The notes: generated by a model from the sequence alone, not told the origin. DNA of 64,000 bases from Corylus avellana (GCF_901000735.1 NC_081547.1:4092001-4156000); one strand, 5' to 3'. Positions 22,501 to 41,280 are shown, counted from the first letter of the stretch. Translations and numbers: made by a program.

Positions 22501-24293
22501 AAAAAGATGGGATTCAGCTCTACAAGTAGTATTATCAAAGGGACGTGCTTGGGGGAACAGAAAAAGAAAACGGAATCAACTGCCATGCATCAAATTCTTC
22601 ATCTGAAGGAGAATTGAATAGACAGCTCATGAAAAATAGATTACATCCTTCACATACTTTGACAAGTATTCAAGCATTCACATGCTAATCAAAGGGTCCC
22701 TCAAATTATGTTGCTAGCATGTATTGGCAACAGAAGTTTGAAAAAAAAAAAAAAGTATTAAACAATTGCAGATATGAACATTGAATATTTAACAAAGAGT
22801 ACACACAAGACCAGATTCTTACACTTTCCATTAAATGTGTTTTGCCTGAACCTGAACACATAAACAATGAAAACAATTGAGTAGCAAGTTACAACCCTCC
22901 GCATCAAAAAATAAAGGAAAAAGAAGTATAAACGATACTCAATTCAATTACATAATTTATCCTGATTGATATGAAGATTGCATGATAGTGAATTTTAGTG
23001 ATTTGAAAACATTAATATGAATCTTTAGCATTCTCTTAAGTGACCGAGAATACCTGATGTTTTGACAACAATCTCATGAGCCACAGCAACAGAGACACTA
23101 AGCCTCAAGCTACTGGCTATTTCTAGAACCTTTTCTTGGGCACCACAGGGATCCACTTCCCAGGAAAATGATAGATAAAATTCAAAGAACAAAGAGTCAG
23201 ATCAAATAGACCAACTGTTAAAATAATTAAGAAGTGGTATGCAAATTGCATAATAAAGTGATATTAGTCTCTTACTTGCACCCATGTTTGTAATTATACA
23301 AACTCTTCTCTCCATAGCCAAAGGTAGGAGCAAACGCATCCATTCTGAAACTGCAAAATCATTGAAAAGTACTAGAGAATCAACACCAGAAAAAAAATAT
23401 CTAGAAAACATAGATCACAAAACTGGCCTGAAGAGATCAGCATAACAAAATCGAAACAGAAAAACAACTAGTAAAGGATCTAAAAATAATTAAGAAATTT
23501 TTTTAGGACAGCTGTTTATGACAAGTCTTTCTCATTTTGAAATTAAGAGTGAAATTGACTGTAAGAAACCAGGGTTTTCTGGATATATAAATTTCCCAGC
23601 TATAACCAACAACAGAAGATGGAGCCCCTTGGTGACTTCCTTTCTAAAGAAGTCTAGACATGTAGCAAATAGGTTCAAAGTCTGCTCAATAGATATACTG
23701 GGCAGTACATAAGGACCTCTTATCCAAAACTATTTAATATAGTGAGGTCATATTAAATGTTACTAAAATAAATTATTGTCAACAAAAGTAGTTTATTTTC
23801 TTGCCAAAATATAAAAGAGTATTTTATTTGGATGCTTCTAATCGATTGTAAATTGCATTCTAATCGTGATGGCAAGAACTCGCATAAATATCACAGTGGT
23901 ATGAAAAACTTTAAATTGGTAAAAGAAATGTAAACATACTCTGTGAATCATAACCATCACCACCAGAGACCATAACTTGATATCGTTCAGCAAGCGTACG
24001 TTCAGCTAGGCATTCCAGTACAAGATAGTTTAGATCTTTGACTCTCTTAAGCAACTTCAGAGCAGCCAATGGCCTGTCACCTCCAAATCCAGCTCCACAG
24101 CCAATGAAAACTTTTTCCCTTCGTTTTTGTGGATTCACTCGCTGCAGTTCAAAGGTCAACATACTTAGCTTTTCCTGTACTTCTCAGTGCCAGATGGCAG
24201 ACAATTGAGAATGAAAGAAACTGAAGGGTAAGGAAAGTAAACTACCAGCTTGATCACACAATTATGAATCTCATCTCTGTCATGGCTTTCCAT
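19597..24293 (-). CDS. AtuA (DUF1446) family protein
   Basis: Homologue of the bacterial acyclic terpene utilisation protein AtuA; the plant role is unknown. Exons (minus): 24293-24246, 24141-23940, 23350-23276, 23155-23054, 22845-22823, 22485-22372, 22072-21958, 21844-21654, 21558-21442, 21214-21134, 20937-20699, 20562-20523, 20178-19597; 642 residues. The phase agrees at every junction. The AtuA core covers about residues 18-460, with IGCGAGFGGDRP near residues 29-40, then LECLAERTLAE and SRVADAALFLAP. A separate C-terminal domain follows, with AHSRAGDKGNDLN at 527-539, linked by a low-complexity stretch (about 465-515). No transit peptide is obvious. One exon is only 23 bases. Confidence 0.9.
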
Positions 24294-25685
24294 TGTCACC
24301 TGAAGTCCCTAGAGCAAGGTGGTCCTGCTGGAAAATTAACAATCAGATATCATGCCTAAGTAACCATCTAATGCAACTTTATAGGAAAGACAGACACCTC
24401 TGGCTTGCTTTGCACAGACATGATACAAATCGATGTTTTTAGGCCCTATTTCTCCATGGAAAATGAAATCATGAAAGAAATCAATCCACACTGATGGGTG
24501 ATAACGTGATTGATTGCGATTGTAATTTGTAAAAGCTCTATAATTGGACAATTGGCACACATGAGATAACAATGATGTGCTGTCTGACCATTTCCTTTGC
24601 TTTCTATAATTAAAAGAACACAATTCCATCATTTCACATGTCATGCACTCACTTAAATAATTATCAACTACATATTTCAAGTGCTAGAAGCACAAGCCTA
24701 AAGGGTGTGTTCGAATTCCATATCAAGAAACTAGTTTTCCCAAACACCAAACACAGCCTTAAAAGCCCATTTGCCTTAATCATATACTAACTTGTAAAGG
24801 AAAACGTGTAAAATTATAAATAAAAACTTAAATTTTGGAAATATAGACTGAACTAGCCCTAAAGTATCTATGACCATGTGGCTACAACCACCAAAAACAC
24901 TGGACTTTTCAGTATCACTTTCAGGAAGCACCCACTTTTTACAAACACCCAAAGAAAGCTTTGAACTTGTACAAACCCATCACAGTCCAACTTACTTTTT
25001 AACATTTGAAAGCCTTTCCACCACCCACCACAAAAGCCCATAAGTTTTTTCACCATCAAAACATCACCAACAATTGCTCAATTTATCTATGTCAAACAAA
25101 CGCATCAATCACCTTTCGATTACAAGTCATAACACACACATTTCTTTCCACCAAATCAGCAATCAAATTTAATCAACTTTCTTTGTATACGCATTAGTTA
25201 TCTCTTAGTTAGAACGGAATAACAAAAAAGAATCCAAATTTATAGAAATATGTGCTTGAGAGAAAGAAAGACCGACTCACCACTAAAGCCTTGTGGAAGG
25301 TGAAGAAACAAGCAAACCTCTGCTGTAATGGGTTGCGTACAACAACTGGGAAGAAGTTCAAGTCAGTACTCGCTCACCCTATTGGCCTTAGTCAGCTGGA
25401 CCCACCTTCTCCTTCAATTACCATGATACCCTTAGAGAAAAGTGGGGAAGCTTTTAGTAATTGGGTAAATTTGGTGGATCCAAATTTAAATTTTTTATTT
25501 GGGTGGATGAAACTTCGGCTAGCCGTATCACTATCTTTAGACAGGAGAACAAAAACTGCACTGGTATAAGTTTGGTATCTATGATCGTAATTTCCGCAAG
25601 TAGCAGGTGGACATTGTCGTCATTTCGATGTTCTCTGCCTTCATTTGTTATTTGCCTGTGTGAGGAGCTCCTCTCTTCTCAGTGC
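24294..25685. other. Divergent promoter region between the AtuA gene and the CFIm25 exon
   Basis: The two flanking coding regions point away from each other. No other gene is seen. An open frame runs into the CFIm25 exon from 25461 but its upstream part has no recognisable content. Confidence 0.45.
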
Positions 25686-25798
25686 ATGGAGGCTTACAGA
25701 GAAACCTCGAGACTATCGAGCTACACCTTCGGTACCAAAGAGCCAAACATGGAGAAAGACACCTCAGTCGCCGATCGTCTCGCTCGCATGAAAGTCAA
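25686..25798 (+). pseudogene. Orphan first exon of CFIm25 (NUDT21-like)
   Basis: Encodes a 37-residue start with SSYTFGTKEP and MEKDTSVADRLARMKV. These are the hallmark N-terminal blocks of the 25-kDa subunit of cleavage factor Im, which selects poly(A) sites. It is followed by a usable GTACGC donor at 25799, in the phase expected for this family. I searched the next 1.9 kb by eye for the following exon (YMKEGMRTSVE block) and the Nudix core and found neither; the next gene begins at 27710. It is therefore read as a truncated gene copy whose promoter and first exon remain. Confidence 0.7.
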
Positions 25799-25859
25799 GT
25801 ACGCTACATCGTACAACGCTAACCCTCAGTTTGGTTCTCTAGAAAATGAAGGAAATAAA

Positions 25860-26519
25860 ATCTTTTATATGGGGTGGGGGGTAATATAGATTGGGAGTCG
25901 TTTTCCGAAACGAAAGCTTTTATGTTTGGTTGGCGAGAAAAAAGAAAGATTTTTGAAAATAAAATGCGAGTCGAATGGTTGCATTAAGCTCGGAGTCGGA
26001 GACTACTAGAAAATCTAGAATAAGCGCTGGCACCACGGTTTCTTTTAATGGATTCTGTAGTTTGAGTTTCTCTTCCGTGTGTGTGCGTGTATAAGAGTGC
26101 ATTGTGAGATTGCATTTTGCTACTCACAACCAACCGTGATGGAATTGTTTCTCCTGTTGCTCTGACATTGAAATGCTAACATATCTGAAGGACTGCCTAA
26201 TATAGACAGCTCTCATCTCCTTCATATTCGATAAAGGCTGAGAAAGTGCAGAAACATGCCTGTCAAACTAGGAGGCTTTATTAGATTTTGATGAACAAAA
26301 GGTCTTCGGTTTTGACTCCCATTGAATCAACGCGAGAACTTTATAATAAACTACGTGCAATTCATCAGTTCTTACACGTTACAAGTACACTTATTAACAC
26401 TCTAGACCTTAACAATTTTTCACTACACGATACAAACTCTTCTGCTTCAAGTAATTTCTATCTCAGTAACTCTCCATTATTATTGTAACTCTTATGACTT
26501 TTAATGTACCCTGTATTTG

Positions 26520-26558
<39 letters not shown>

Positions 26559-27709
26559 TATTTCTTGGTTCTTGTGGGAACGTGTAACTTATTGGGCATT
26601 TTGTCAAGTAAATGAGTCCCAAACACTCGTATGGTTTGCCCATCACTAGTCACCCCGGTAGTCCTTTTTGGAGGGCAAAATGAAAAAACCAGAGAACCAT
26701 AGACCTTTGTTAACCTCTAATTAATGCATTGCCATAGAATATGTAGGTTGAGCTCATATAAGAAGGGTATGTTTGATAATGATTTTGAAAAGTGTTTTAA
26801 TATGATATAAATGTAATAAGTGATTTTCGGTGAATTTATATTGGAAAAAGTGCGATAAGTGTTTTTAAAACTTTTATATTTTTTGTGTTTTCGTTGAAAA
26901 AGTATTTTAATGGGACTTAAAGCTAAAACCAATTTTGAGCCGTTTAATGAAAAGTATTTTAATGAAAAACGTAAAACCTTACCCCATACCATGATGGTCC
27001 TACTATCAATGGTGGGCTACTTTTATAGATGAGAGTCATCAGTTATCCCAAACTGTAATGACACGTGTATCTTCTGGATAAATGCATGTCAACACCCACG
27101 CCACTCACCCTTCACGCACGTGGCTCTCACTATCCAATAGCAGTTGGTCTGCACTGTATAGCTCTGCGCAAAACACAAAATGCTTTGTTTTGAAGGCAAC
27201 TCTCCCAAGCAATCGGAGTGAACCAGGAAATGCTGACAGTTTTTGTGCAGTAAAATACTACCCCAACTGTTGGGTCCTCAAACATCTTAGCCACAGTTTG
27301 CTTATTCATCTGAGATGTTATTGACTTATTGCTGAGCTTCTTCGCCTCTCCGGCAGCCTTCACTCCCGTATAGTAAAGGTATCCAATTAGCTTACTCTTC
27401 ACGCCAGCATAGTAAAGCCTCCTCAAACATTTTAAGCTATAATTCTCGTCTTTTACTACATTAAATTTTCCCAATGATCAACCATACCGTCACTTTCTTT
27501 CTTGCTTTGAAGTTTTCTCAAATTTCAGACTAGTTTAATATGCATGAAAAAATTGAGAATATGATTCTGGCTCCTAGCAGAGAGATTCTGAACTATAAAA
27601 AGAAAAAAGGAACTCATTTTTTGTAGGGATGTAATGGCAGGAATGCAGCCCAGGTGAAGAGGCATTTGTGTATTAACTCTGGTATCTGCACAGAGATTTC
27701 AATGTTGAA
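25860..27709. other. Intergenic region upstream of accA
   Basis: Contains a (TA)n run at about 26522-26555. A CACGTG core is near 27062 and a CACGCACGTGGC stretch near 27113, possibly part of the accA promoter. An unassigned minus-strand open frame spans 27130-27474 (114 codons) with two similar LYYAGVK/LYYTGVK segments; I do not recognise it and do not call it a gene. Confidence 0.4.
26522..26555. repeat. (TA)n microsatellite
   Basis: Uninterrupted TA dinucleotide run. Confidence 0.9.
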
Positions 27710-30700
27710 ATGGCTACCTTATCAATATTAACTGGAAAGTGTGGAGGACAAAGAGAAGGCAGAAATCAAGGCTTTGAATCCAGGTCACATCTGTATTTTG
27801 GCAAGGACTTTTTCGCTAGCTATTTATTCAAAACTTCATTTAGAGGAGAAAACAGAAATTGGTCAAAGGCTTTTGAAGGTTCTGTGATTAGAAGCAGAAA
27901 TGGGTTTTGTGTCATTGCAAAAGTCAGAAAGGGAAAGCAGCATGATTATCCATGGCCGGATGATATTGATCCAAATATCACCAGTGGTCACTTGACTTAC
28001 CTGTCTCACTTCAAGCCTTTAACTGAGAAACCAAAACCAGTCACACTTCCTTTCGAAAAGCCATTGGTTGATCTAGAGAAAAAGATTATTGAGGTAAGTT
28101 GCTCAGTTGGGGAACTTCATGTCAATAAGTTCTATGTTTTTTATTAAACAAGTTTACTAAAAATTACAACCGGCATTAGAGTTTAGAAAACATTTGATAA
28201 TTGAATAAGCATGAAGAGCCATTCAGTAATGCTATATCTTCTAGATGTTGCTGTTAAACATCACATTTTATTCTTAAGCTACCAACATGGACCTCAGATC
28301 TTTCATCCCCATCATATATCTACTGTTTAGTATTACTACTATCTTTCTTACAGGTACGTAGGATGGCTGATGAAACTGGTCTAGATTTTAGTGATCAAAT
28401 TGGTGCTTTGGAAAGCAAGTATCAACAGGTGAATTTCCAAAGTGTTTAGTTTCTATTGTCTGAATTTTCAAACACCAGTTCTATAGCTGCTGCCTTTTCC
28501 ATATTGGGTTGTAAGTTCAAGAAAATTTTATTTGATTATAACCAAATCTGAGATGGTCTTCTAGTTCTAAGCAATTTGTTTAACAAGGAAAAATTACAAA
28601 TAAATGATAACCCATTTTTATTTTTTTCTGTCTTTGCAAAAAATTTCAGTTTTAGCACCTATATTCCTATTTTCTTCTGGCATCTGCTTTGCCTGTTGTG
28701 AAGATTTTAACTAATTAAATTACATAAGCAACATCAACTGTGAAACCTTTACTTGTGGTAAAATCCTAACAGTCAGGTCATTACCGGGAGTAAATTTCTC
28801 CATGGGATAAATTGTATAAAGGTGTTTCGAGCATGAGTGGAAATAGCCAGAATAACGTGGTTAGAGAAAGTGAAACAAGATTTTTGGCTGTAATGTAAAA
28901 ATAGAAATGGGCATGTGAATCAGGGGATCTTGTTATGAACTATGATGAGCTTTACTGAGTTGGGTGGCGTGGAATCTTATCAATCTTATTGACAGATATT
29001 CAATTATTATTTTGCTTATTCTTGGTAAAGTTGCAATCCACATTGCTACTTCACTTTCTTTTTCTTTTATATATTCATGTAACCATCACTCTAGCTATTT
29101 CTCTACTTCAAGTTCAGGCTCTCAGAGACTTATATACACATTTGACACCCATCCAACGCCTAACTATTGCTCGACATCCCAACAGACCAACAGTTCTTGA
29201 CTATATATTGGATATCACAGAGAAGGTAGTTTGTCACTTGTAATACTCTTTTATATTTTATTGTAGCTCTATATAAAGTGCAATTTCTTACTTAAGATCC
29301 TCAATCTCATAGTGGGTGGAACTCCATGGAGACCGTGCAGGCTATGATGACCCTGCCATTGTGACTGGTATTGGCAGCATGGATGGTAAGAGCTACATGT
29401 TTATAGGCCACCAGAAAGGTAGGAACACAAAGGAGAACATTGCACGCAACTTTGCAATGCCAACTCCTCATGGGTATGTGTCAAGATCTTAATTAGATAG
29501 ATTATTAGCCTCTTTGAAGTATACAAGACTCCAAAATTTTTGAACCCATTTTCAAAAATTTGAGTTACAAATTTTATTATGTAATTCCTGAGGGGGCACA
29601 ATTGAGATGTGAAAGTGATGCGTAATTCTCAGCTTTGTGCATCTTTTTCATTTTTTAATAAATACTGATCGACTTCACTGAAACAAATGTCTGCAAACAG
29701 TTATCGGAAGGCTTTGCGTATGATGAAGTATGCTGATCATCATGGTTTTCCTATTGTAACATTTGTTGACACTCCTGGGGCCTTTGCTGATCTCAAATCT
29801 GAGGAACTTGGCCAAGTGTGTAGGCAACCATCTTCTCACCTTGCAAGTTCTGTCTTTGATGTACTTCTGTCATGCATAATTAAAGATGAATTGGTCTTTA
29901 TTTATCCAGGGCGAAGCAATAGCCCAGAACTTAAGGACAATGTTTGGCCTGAAAGTGCCCATAGTAACAGTTGTAACAGGTGAAGGTGGTTCAGGTGGAG
30001 CTCTTGCCATTGCTTGTGCCAATAAATTGTTTATGCTAGAGAACTCTGCTTTCTATGTTGCAAGGTGCTATTCTTATTCTTTCTTCTGTCTTTTAAGTAT
30101 TCCCTTCAAAAGCTATCAAAAGAAAGTACATCAGGATAGTTGAAGAATTTAAATCATGAAATTGGTACACATTAATTTACTATATAAAATTGAATCAATG
30201 AATTCTTAGTTCCACCTTAGTTGCCTGTGTTTATAGCTGCTCCTTAGCATTTCTCATAGTCTTGGTGGTTCTAATGTTTCTTTAACCAGTCCTGAAGCAT
30301 GTGCTGCAATATTATGGAAATCTTCCCAAGCAGCTCCTAAGGTAATCGGATGATATGGTGGTCTTAACTTGTGATTAATTGGAATGTGGGCCATTTTAAT
30401 TTATCAGGTGTAGTTTTAAATTAGTGCAGGCAGCTGAAAGACTGAGGATAACTGCCCAAGAACATTACAGGCTCAAAATTGCTGATGGTATAATTCCTGT
30501 AAGCACTTTGGTCCTGAGTACTACAACAATTTGGGCTGAAAATGAAAATTATAAGATTCCAAACTCTTTTGTATTTTGTTATTACTGATTGATGATCAAC
30601 TCAGGTGGTACGGATTTTGTCATTATTTACAGGAGCCTCTTGGTGGTGCACATAAAGATCCTCTTTGGACTTCCCAACAAATTAAGCTTGCAATCACCCA

Positions 30701-31911
30701 GGCCATGAAGGTATGTGATATTATCATTCTACACACACGGATAGGAAAATAAATTTATGCATTGAAGTTCTATTCCTAAACATATTTTCCAACCATTGCC
30801 TGATTTTTTAGGAAATAATAATGAAAGAACATTTTATCATTATAACTTTTCATTTTACTAGATATGTTTCTGGGGTGTCATTTATCTTACTTAAAATTCA
30901 TAGGAATTGGCAAATATGGATAAGAAAGAGTTGTTGAACCACCGTAGGCTCAAATTCCGGTCAATCGGAGGTTTCCAAGAAGGCATTCCTGTGGAGCCAG
31001 AGAGGAAACGCAACATGAAGCCATCAGACAACAGCATGCCAAAGACTGCTGATATGGTGTCAGAGCTTGACAATCTAAAGAAGATTCTTGAAGCAGGACC
31101 ATCCAATTCAACTGCCATTGAAGCAGTTGAAAAACTCAAGCAAGATGTAAACCAGGAGATTAGCAGAGCATTCATTTCAATGGGGTTGCAAGAAAAGTTT
31201 GAATCGACTAAGGCAGAGTTATCCAAAGCCCCAAATCCACCTGATCACCCCCCTGATGGTAATGTAAAGGAGGACATGTATGAAATAATGCAGGAATTTA
31301 AACAGAACTTGTTGCAGCCGGGGGCCTACCTTGGGTTAAAGTACAAGCTTGCAAAGTTAAGATTGGTTAGCAGGTTCATTGAGATTACAGAGAAAAGTAA
31401 GAAACTGAAGGCAGAGATTAATCAGAAAATACCACCTGATATCAAAGCAAAGATAGAAGTTCTGAAGAATGCTCAGGAAAAATCATCCAAAGGGGATTCC
31501 ATAAACAAAGATTTAGCAGAGGAAGTGGAGAGAGCAAGGAAAGAGCTAGAGGAGATTCTTAAGTCAGCTAACTTGGATATTGTTGGGGTGACTAAGAGAA
31601 AGGTGGCAACTTCAACTCCAGATTTAAGAAAGAAGATTGTGGAATTGAACAAAGAGATTCAAGAGGAGATTGAGAGGGTAATAGAAGAAGCAGGCCTTAG
31701 GAGCAAACTTAAGGAGTTGAAGGAGGAGATAGCAAAAGGCTCAACTTCAAAAGGTGTAGAAAAATTGCAAGCAGAGATAAAGGAGGGGATTCTTGCTGCT
31801 TTGGATGTCTCGGTCTTGAAGGAAAAGGTTGACAATCTGAGAGTGGAGTTGGCATCCTCCACAGGAAGAGCTTCTGAAGGTAAGGTTGGTGCTGAAAATG
31901 GCAGATGGTGA
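27710..31911 (+). CDS. accA: Acetyl-CoA carboxylase carboxyltransferase subunit alpha, chloroplastic
   Basis: Alpha subunit (CAC3 in Arabidopsis) of the plastid multi-subunit acetyl-CoA carboxylase; with the plastid-encoded AccD it moves the carboxyl group from biotin to acetyl-CoA, making malonyl-CoA for fatty acid synthesis. Exons: 27710-28093, 28354-28428, 29118-29225, 29313-29473, 29701-29815, 29910-30064, 30290-30341, 30430-30498, 30633-30710, 30904-31911; 734 residues. The N-terminus is rich in S, R and K with few acids, as for a transit peptide. The carboxyltransferase core covers about residues 85-400 ([53 protein letters not shown]). The last exon adds about 335 charged, heptad-rich residues likely to form coiled coils, a known plant extension. 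Confidence 0.95.
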
Positions 31912-33068
31912 AACAACTTGCTTTCCTTCAAAGAGATAGCTATAGGATATGATGATACATCTTGTTGTATTCAAATTATGTTTCCTTGTATTTATATTAT
32001 TATTATTTTTTTTATCCCAACGACCTCTGTTTCATGAAGCTTGGCCAGCCCAGTGTTATTTTCAAATACATTATTTTTTTAACCTTAAAGTGAAACATAT
32101 AGTATGGAGAATACATTCCTATTGCTGGTGCAGTCTCATTTCATAGATGACTAGGCATGATCAGACAACAAACATGAGAGTTTCTACGGAATCCATCTAC
32201 TTAAGCGTGTAGTGGGAAGACCAAAATTTGCTTGAGTAGGTAAGCTCTATATTAGTTATTTCATATTTACTATTCGAATTGCTAGCAATCCGTAGAATAA
32301 AATTGCTAAAGATCTCAATCTATCCGCATTAATTGAGGTTCGAGATTGTGACTTGCAACATAAGGTTTGGTATTGTATGTGGAATTTAAATGTTTATCCA
32401 CATCTCTTTCATGACTGTGTTAGGCAATGCATCAGATCCTCCATCATTTTCTCCTTTATTAGATATAATAAATCATAAGAGTAAAACAAAAAAGCAAAAA
32501 CATGATATGACCTACAGGGGAAAAAGAAGAAGGCACTTTGTAAAGATCCCATCATCTTTCCAGTTCCAACCACAAAAAGGAATGTCCCTTTCCATTACCA
32601 TTTCAATATTTCCTATTTTTCCTATTTTCCCCCCTGTTTTCTTATCCGTTTTTGAAGCTCAATAACGCTGACTATTTTTTTTTTTTTATTCAACGCCAAC
32701 AAATACTGCACAGCAAAAGCTGCAAACAGGGGCGGTCAAACACCTCGACACCGCATCTGATTGGTTCGTCTAATGTGTAAAGTGTCGATTGGATAAATTT
32801 AATAATATTTATAGTTAAAGACGTTAATATGTGCCAATAAATTTAATAACTTCTAATTTCCCAAACTAATAATAAAAACAAGTTAATTAAAAAATACATT
32901 CTTTGTTATAGACTGCTTGGGTGGATTTTAAAACCATTTTCTAGTGGTGCTAAATAGAAAATCTATGTTTTTGTTTTTTTTTTTTTTTTAGTGTTTTTTT
33001 TAAATTAAGATTTGTGATAAATTATTATTAAATTTAGATCTAATGATAATTTTTTTTTTTTTGGAAAA
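31912..33068. other. accA 3' region and AT-rich spacer
   Basis: No gene is seen. The sequence is AT-rich with poly(T) tracts. Confidence 0.4.
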
Positions 33069-33730
33069 ATTTCACATACACCCCTCAAACTACTACCAAA
33101 TTGATAATGTCTCATCCAAATTTTCAATTGATACAATATCTTTTCAAGCTACCAAAAATTGTCAATGTTCCATCAAATGACGAAACTAACCTTAATAATT
33201 TTTTTTTTTTTTTAAAAAAAAAAACACTAAAACTTCTAAAAAAAAATTCAAAGGGTGGCAAATTTTAAATTTTTTTTTTTAAAAAAAATCCTTTTTATAA
33301 GAAAAAAAAATATTAATTTTGTTTTTGGTTATAAAAATTGAAATTTTTTTGTTTTGTTTTATAACTTTTTTAAATAAAAGTTTCTGTTTTTTTTAAATTA
33401 ACAATTTCCGTTTAAGAAAATAAAAATTTTCGTTTTCTAAAACAATTTTTTTAAAAAATAAAAATTCTTTATTTTTTTAAATAAAAATTTCCATTTAAAA
33501 AAAAAAGAAAATTTTTTTATTTTAAAAAAATCGTTCTTTTTAAATTAAAATTTTTAATTTTTTTTTTTTAATTTATAGAGATATTTTTGTCTTATTGAGA
33601 AATATATAAGGGTATTTTTATCTTTTTGCTAATCTTAGAGAAACATTTGAGGATGATATTGTCACAATTGAAAGTTTAAGACATACATTATCAATTTAGT
33701 GGTAGTTTGAGGAGTATCTAAACTTCATCT
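33069..33730. mobile_element. Fold-back MITE with AT-rich centre
   Basis: Left arm (about 33069-33145) and right arm (about 33650-33730) are inverted copies: CCTCAAACTACTACCAAATT on the left matches CCTCAAACTACCACTAAATT on the complement of the right. The centre is A/T homopolymer-rich with no coding content. Confidence 0.75.
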
Positions 33731-34101
33731 TTTTCTTTTTTTTTCCTAAATTATTCCTTCTACTTTTATGTTTTAACTCATAGAGTGTTTTTGTTTGTTT
33801 TTAAAAAGAAGGATTTATTATACGGAGGAAAAAGGCGAAAACAAAAAAGCTAACCGAGTCGGTAGTTTAAACGAAAAAAACAAAGAAAGCGGGGCCGTTA
33901 AGCAAATTAGAAACAATCTCTCTTTTTTCTGACGATGCCCTAAGATGCTCACTTGCTCCTCAGCGCGGTGCGAGTTCGTCATTTCCTTCTTGTGTTTCCG
34001 CAACCATCAAACCCAACTGAGCCCTCCCATTTCTCTGGCTTTGCCAATTCAAAGACATCAGCCTCCTCTCGTTTCCGATCTTATAGATCTGTAAAAATCA
34101 C

Positions 34102-34529
34102 AACCCTAGGTCATTAATCGCTTCTCCTTTTTTTTTTCTTTTTTTTTTTCTTTGTTTCTCGAGCTTCTGTATTAAACCCTAATTTCTTTCACTGCTTCTT
34201 TCTTAGGCTTTGGAATTGAATCTTTACTCGTTCTAACCGTTTTTAAATTTGCTTTAATTTGCGATCCTGCCACCAGGAAACCCTAGCTGCGTAAGAAGGT
34301 TTTTTTTTTTCTTTCTATATTCGCCGATTGCAGACTCTTTGCTCTTGGTTCCGCTTTCAATTTGCGATCCTGCCATTTATAAACCCTAGCTTTAGAAATT
34401 ATTCTCTACTTAGGTTTTTATTCTCTGGAAAAATCTCCATCGAGCGCTAGAAGGGACACGGTTTTTGTTATAATTTAACGATCGCTACCAGCAGGAAACC
34501 CTAGAGTCGTGGTTCTCCAGCAAACCCTG
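34102..34529 (+). promoter_or_regulatory. Telo-box cluster in the helicase leader
   Basis: AAACCCTA occurs exactly at 34174, 34278, 34381 and 34496, with near matches at 34102 (AACCCTAG) and 34522 (AAACCCTG). Telo-boxes are common near transcription starts of plant translation and growth genes. Two of them sit in a direct repeat about 103 bp apart that shares AATTTGCGATCCTGCCA (34256 and 34359). Confidence 0.7.
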
Positions 34530-34570
34530 GTTTTCGACCTTTTGGGTGGGGTTTGATTCGAACCGGTTCG

Positions 34571-40165
<5,595 letters not shown>

Positions 40166-40203
40166 CTGGTGGTAGATACCTTGCTGTGTGCTCAACAACA
40201 ATG

Positions 40204-41280
40204 GTGAGTAAGCCATACCATGTCCCACTGCTGCGTCCTAAAATTTGCATTTCTTTTATTCTTATTTAGTTATAGAATGAGTGTCACAGTTTCTCTTCAT
40301 TTTGTTTTTTCAATTGAAAGTAATTATGATACCCAAAAGTCGACATAAGCTTGTTCCTCTCTTCTTTTTGTTCCCCCTAGCCCTCTTAAATGACAAGATT
40401 TCATTCTGTGTTTAGGCAGGAAAAGTGGTGATAAGGGAATGATGTATTTTATTGTGCAATACCTCTTCATATGATAATTCTTGATAAATTTTCCAATTAC
40501 AGCTTCAGGAGTATTTACTCCTTATTTAAGAATTAACAATAGGGAATGACTAGTTAAAGATGGAACCATTGATATACACATGCCTATCTGGTTAAGGTAT
40601 CTCTTGTCCACTGCAGTGAGAGAATATTACATGTATAATCGATATATACTAATTTAAACATATTACGAACCAGTGATCTTTAAATGCTATTCATGTACAC
40701 TTTCTGCCATACTGAGTCATGCACTAATGCATGCTCACCTTTTTTATGCTTCTATATTTACACGGTAAATACTCCAGAATATGTAAGTTAAAATATATTT
40801 AAGGAAATCATTAAGCAATTGATTAGAACCGTTAGGCTTTCAAGTATGGCAAGTCGAAACTCATTTAAGGAATTCATTTGTAACAGTTAAATGTGATTAA
40901 ATTTGCATAATTTCTTAAAATTTTGCAAAAAAAAATTGATTTCTAAATTAAATCTCACCTGTTCCTAATAAACACAGTTACTTCCTCAGGCACCTAGGGC
41001 CATACCTCATTTAAATGTAAAGGAAAAAAAGTTAATTGGTTTCGTTATTGGGTGCTACAACCTATAACCTTCCAATAAAATAAATAAATAAGGAACTCTA
41101 AAGGGCTCTCTCATGATCATACCTCATTCATTTTGCAACAACTAAAATTCATGATTGCGTTTGTCTCTCTACCCGTGTCTCCTCTTTGCCATATCCTGTC
41201 ATATACATGTTAGAAGCAATGAAATATTTTATGTGAGATAGCTTTGTGCTTGATTGTTAGTGCTTTTCTTTTACTTTCAG
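40204..41280 (+). other. Probable 3' untranslated intron of the helicase gene
   Basis: A strong donor (CAATG then GTGAGT) lies 38 bases after the stop codon, and TTTACTTTCAG at 41270-41280 is a good acceptor. The distance is below the roughly 50-base limit usually linked to nonsense-mediated decay. Transcript data would be needed to confirm. Confidence 0.45.

Noticed and set aside
25461..25685. N-terminal extension of the CFIm25 exon
   Set aside because: The open frame continues upstream but has no family similarity; the ATG at 25686 precedes the first recognised residues.
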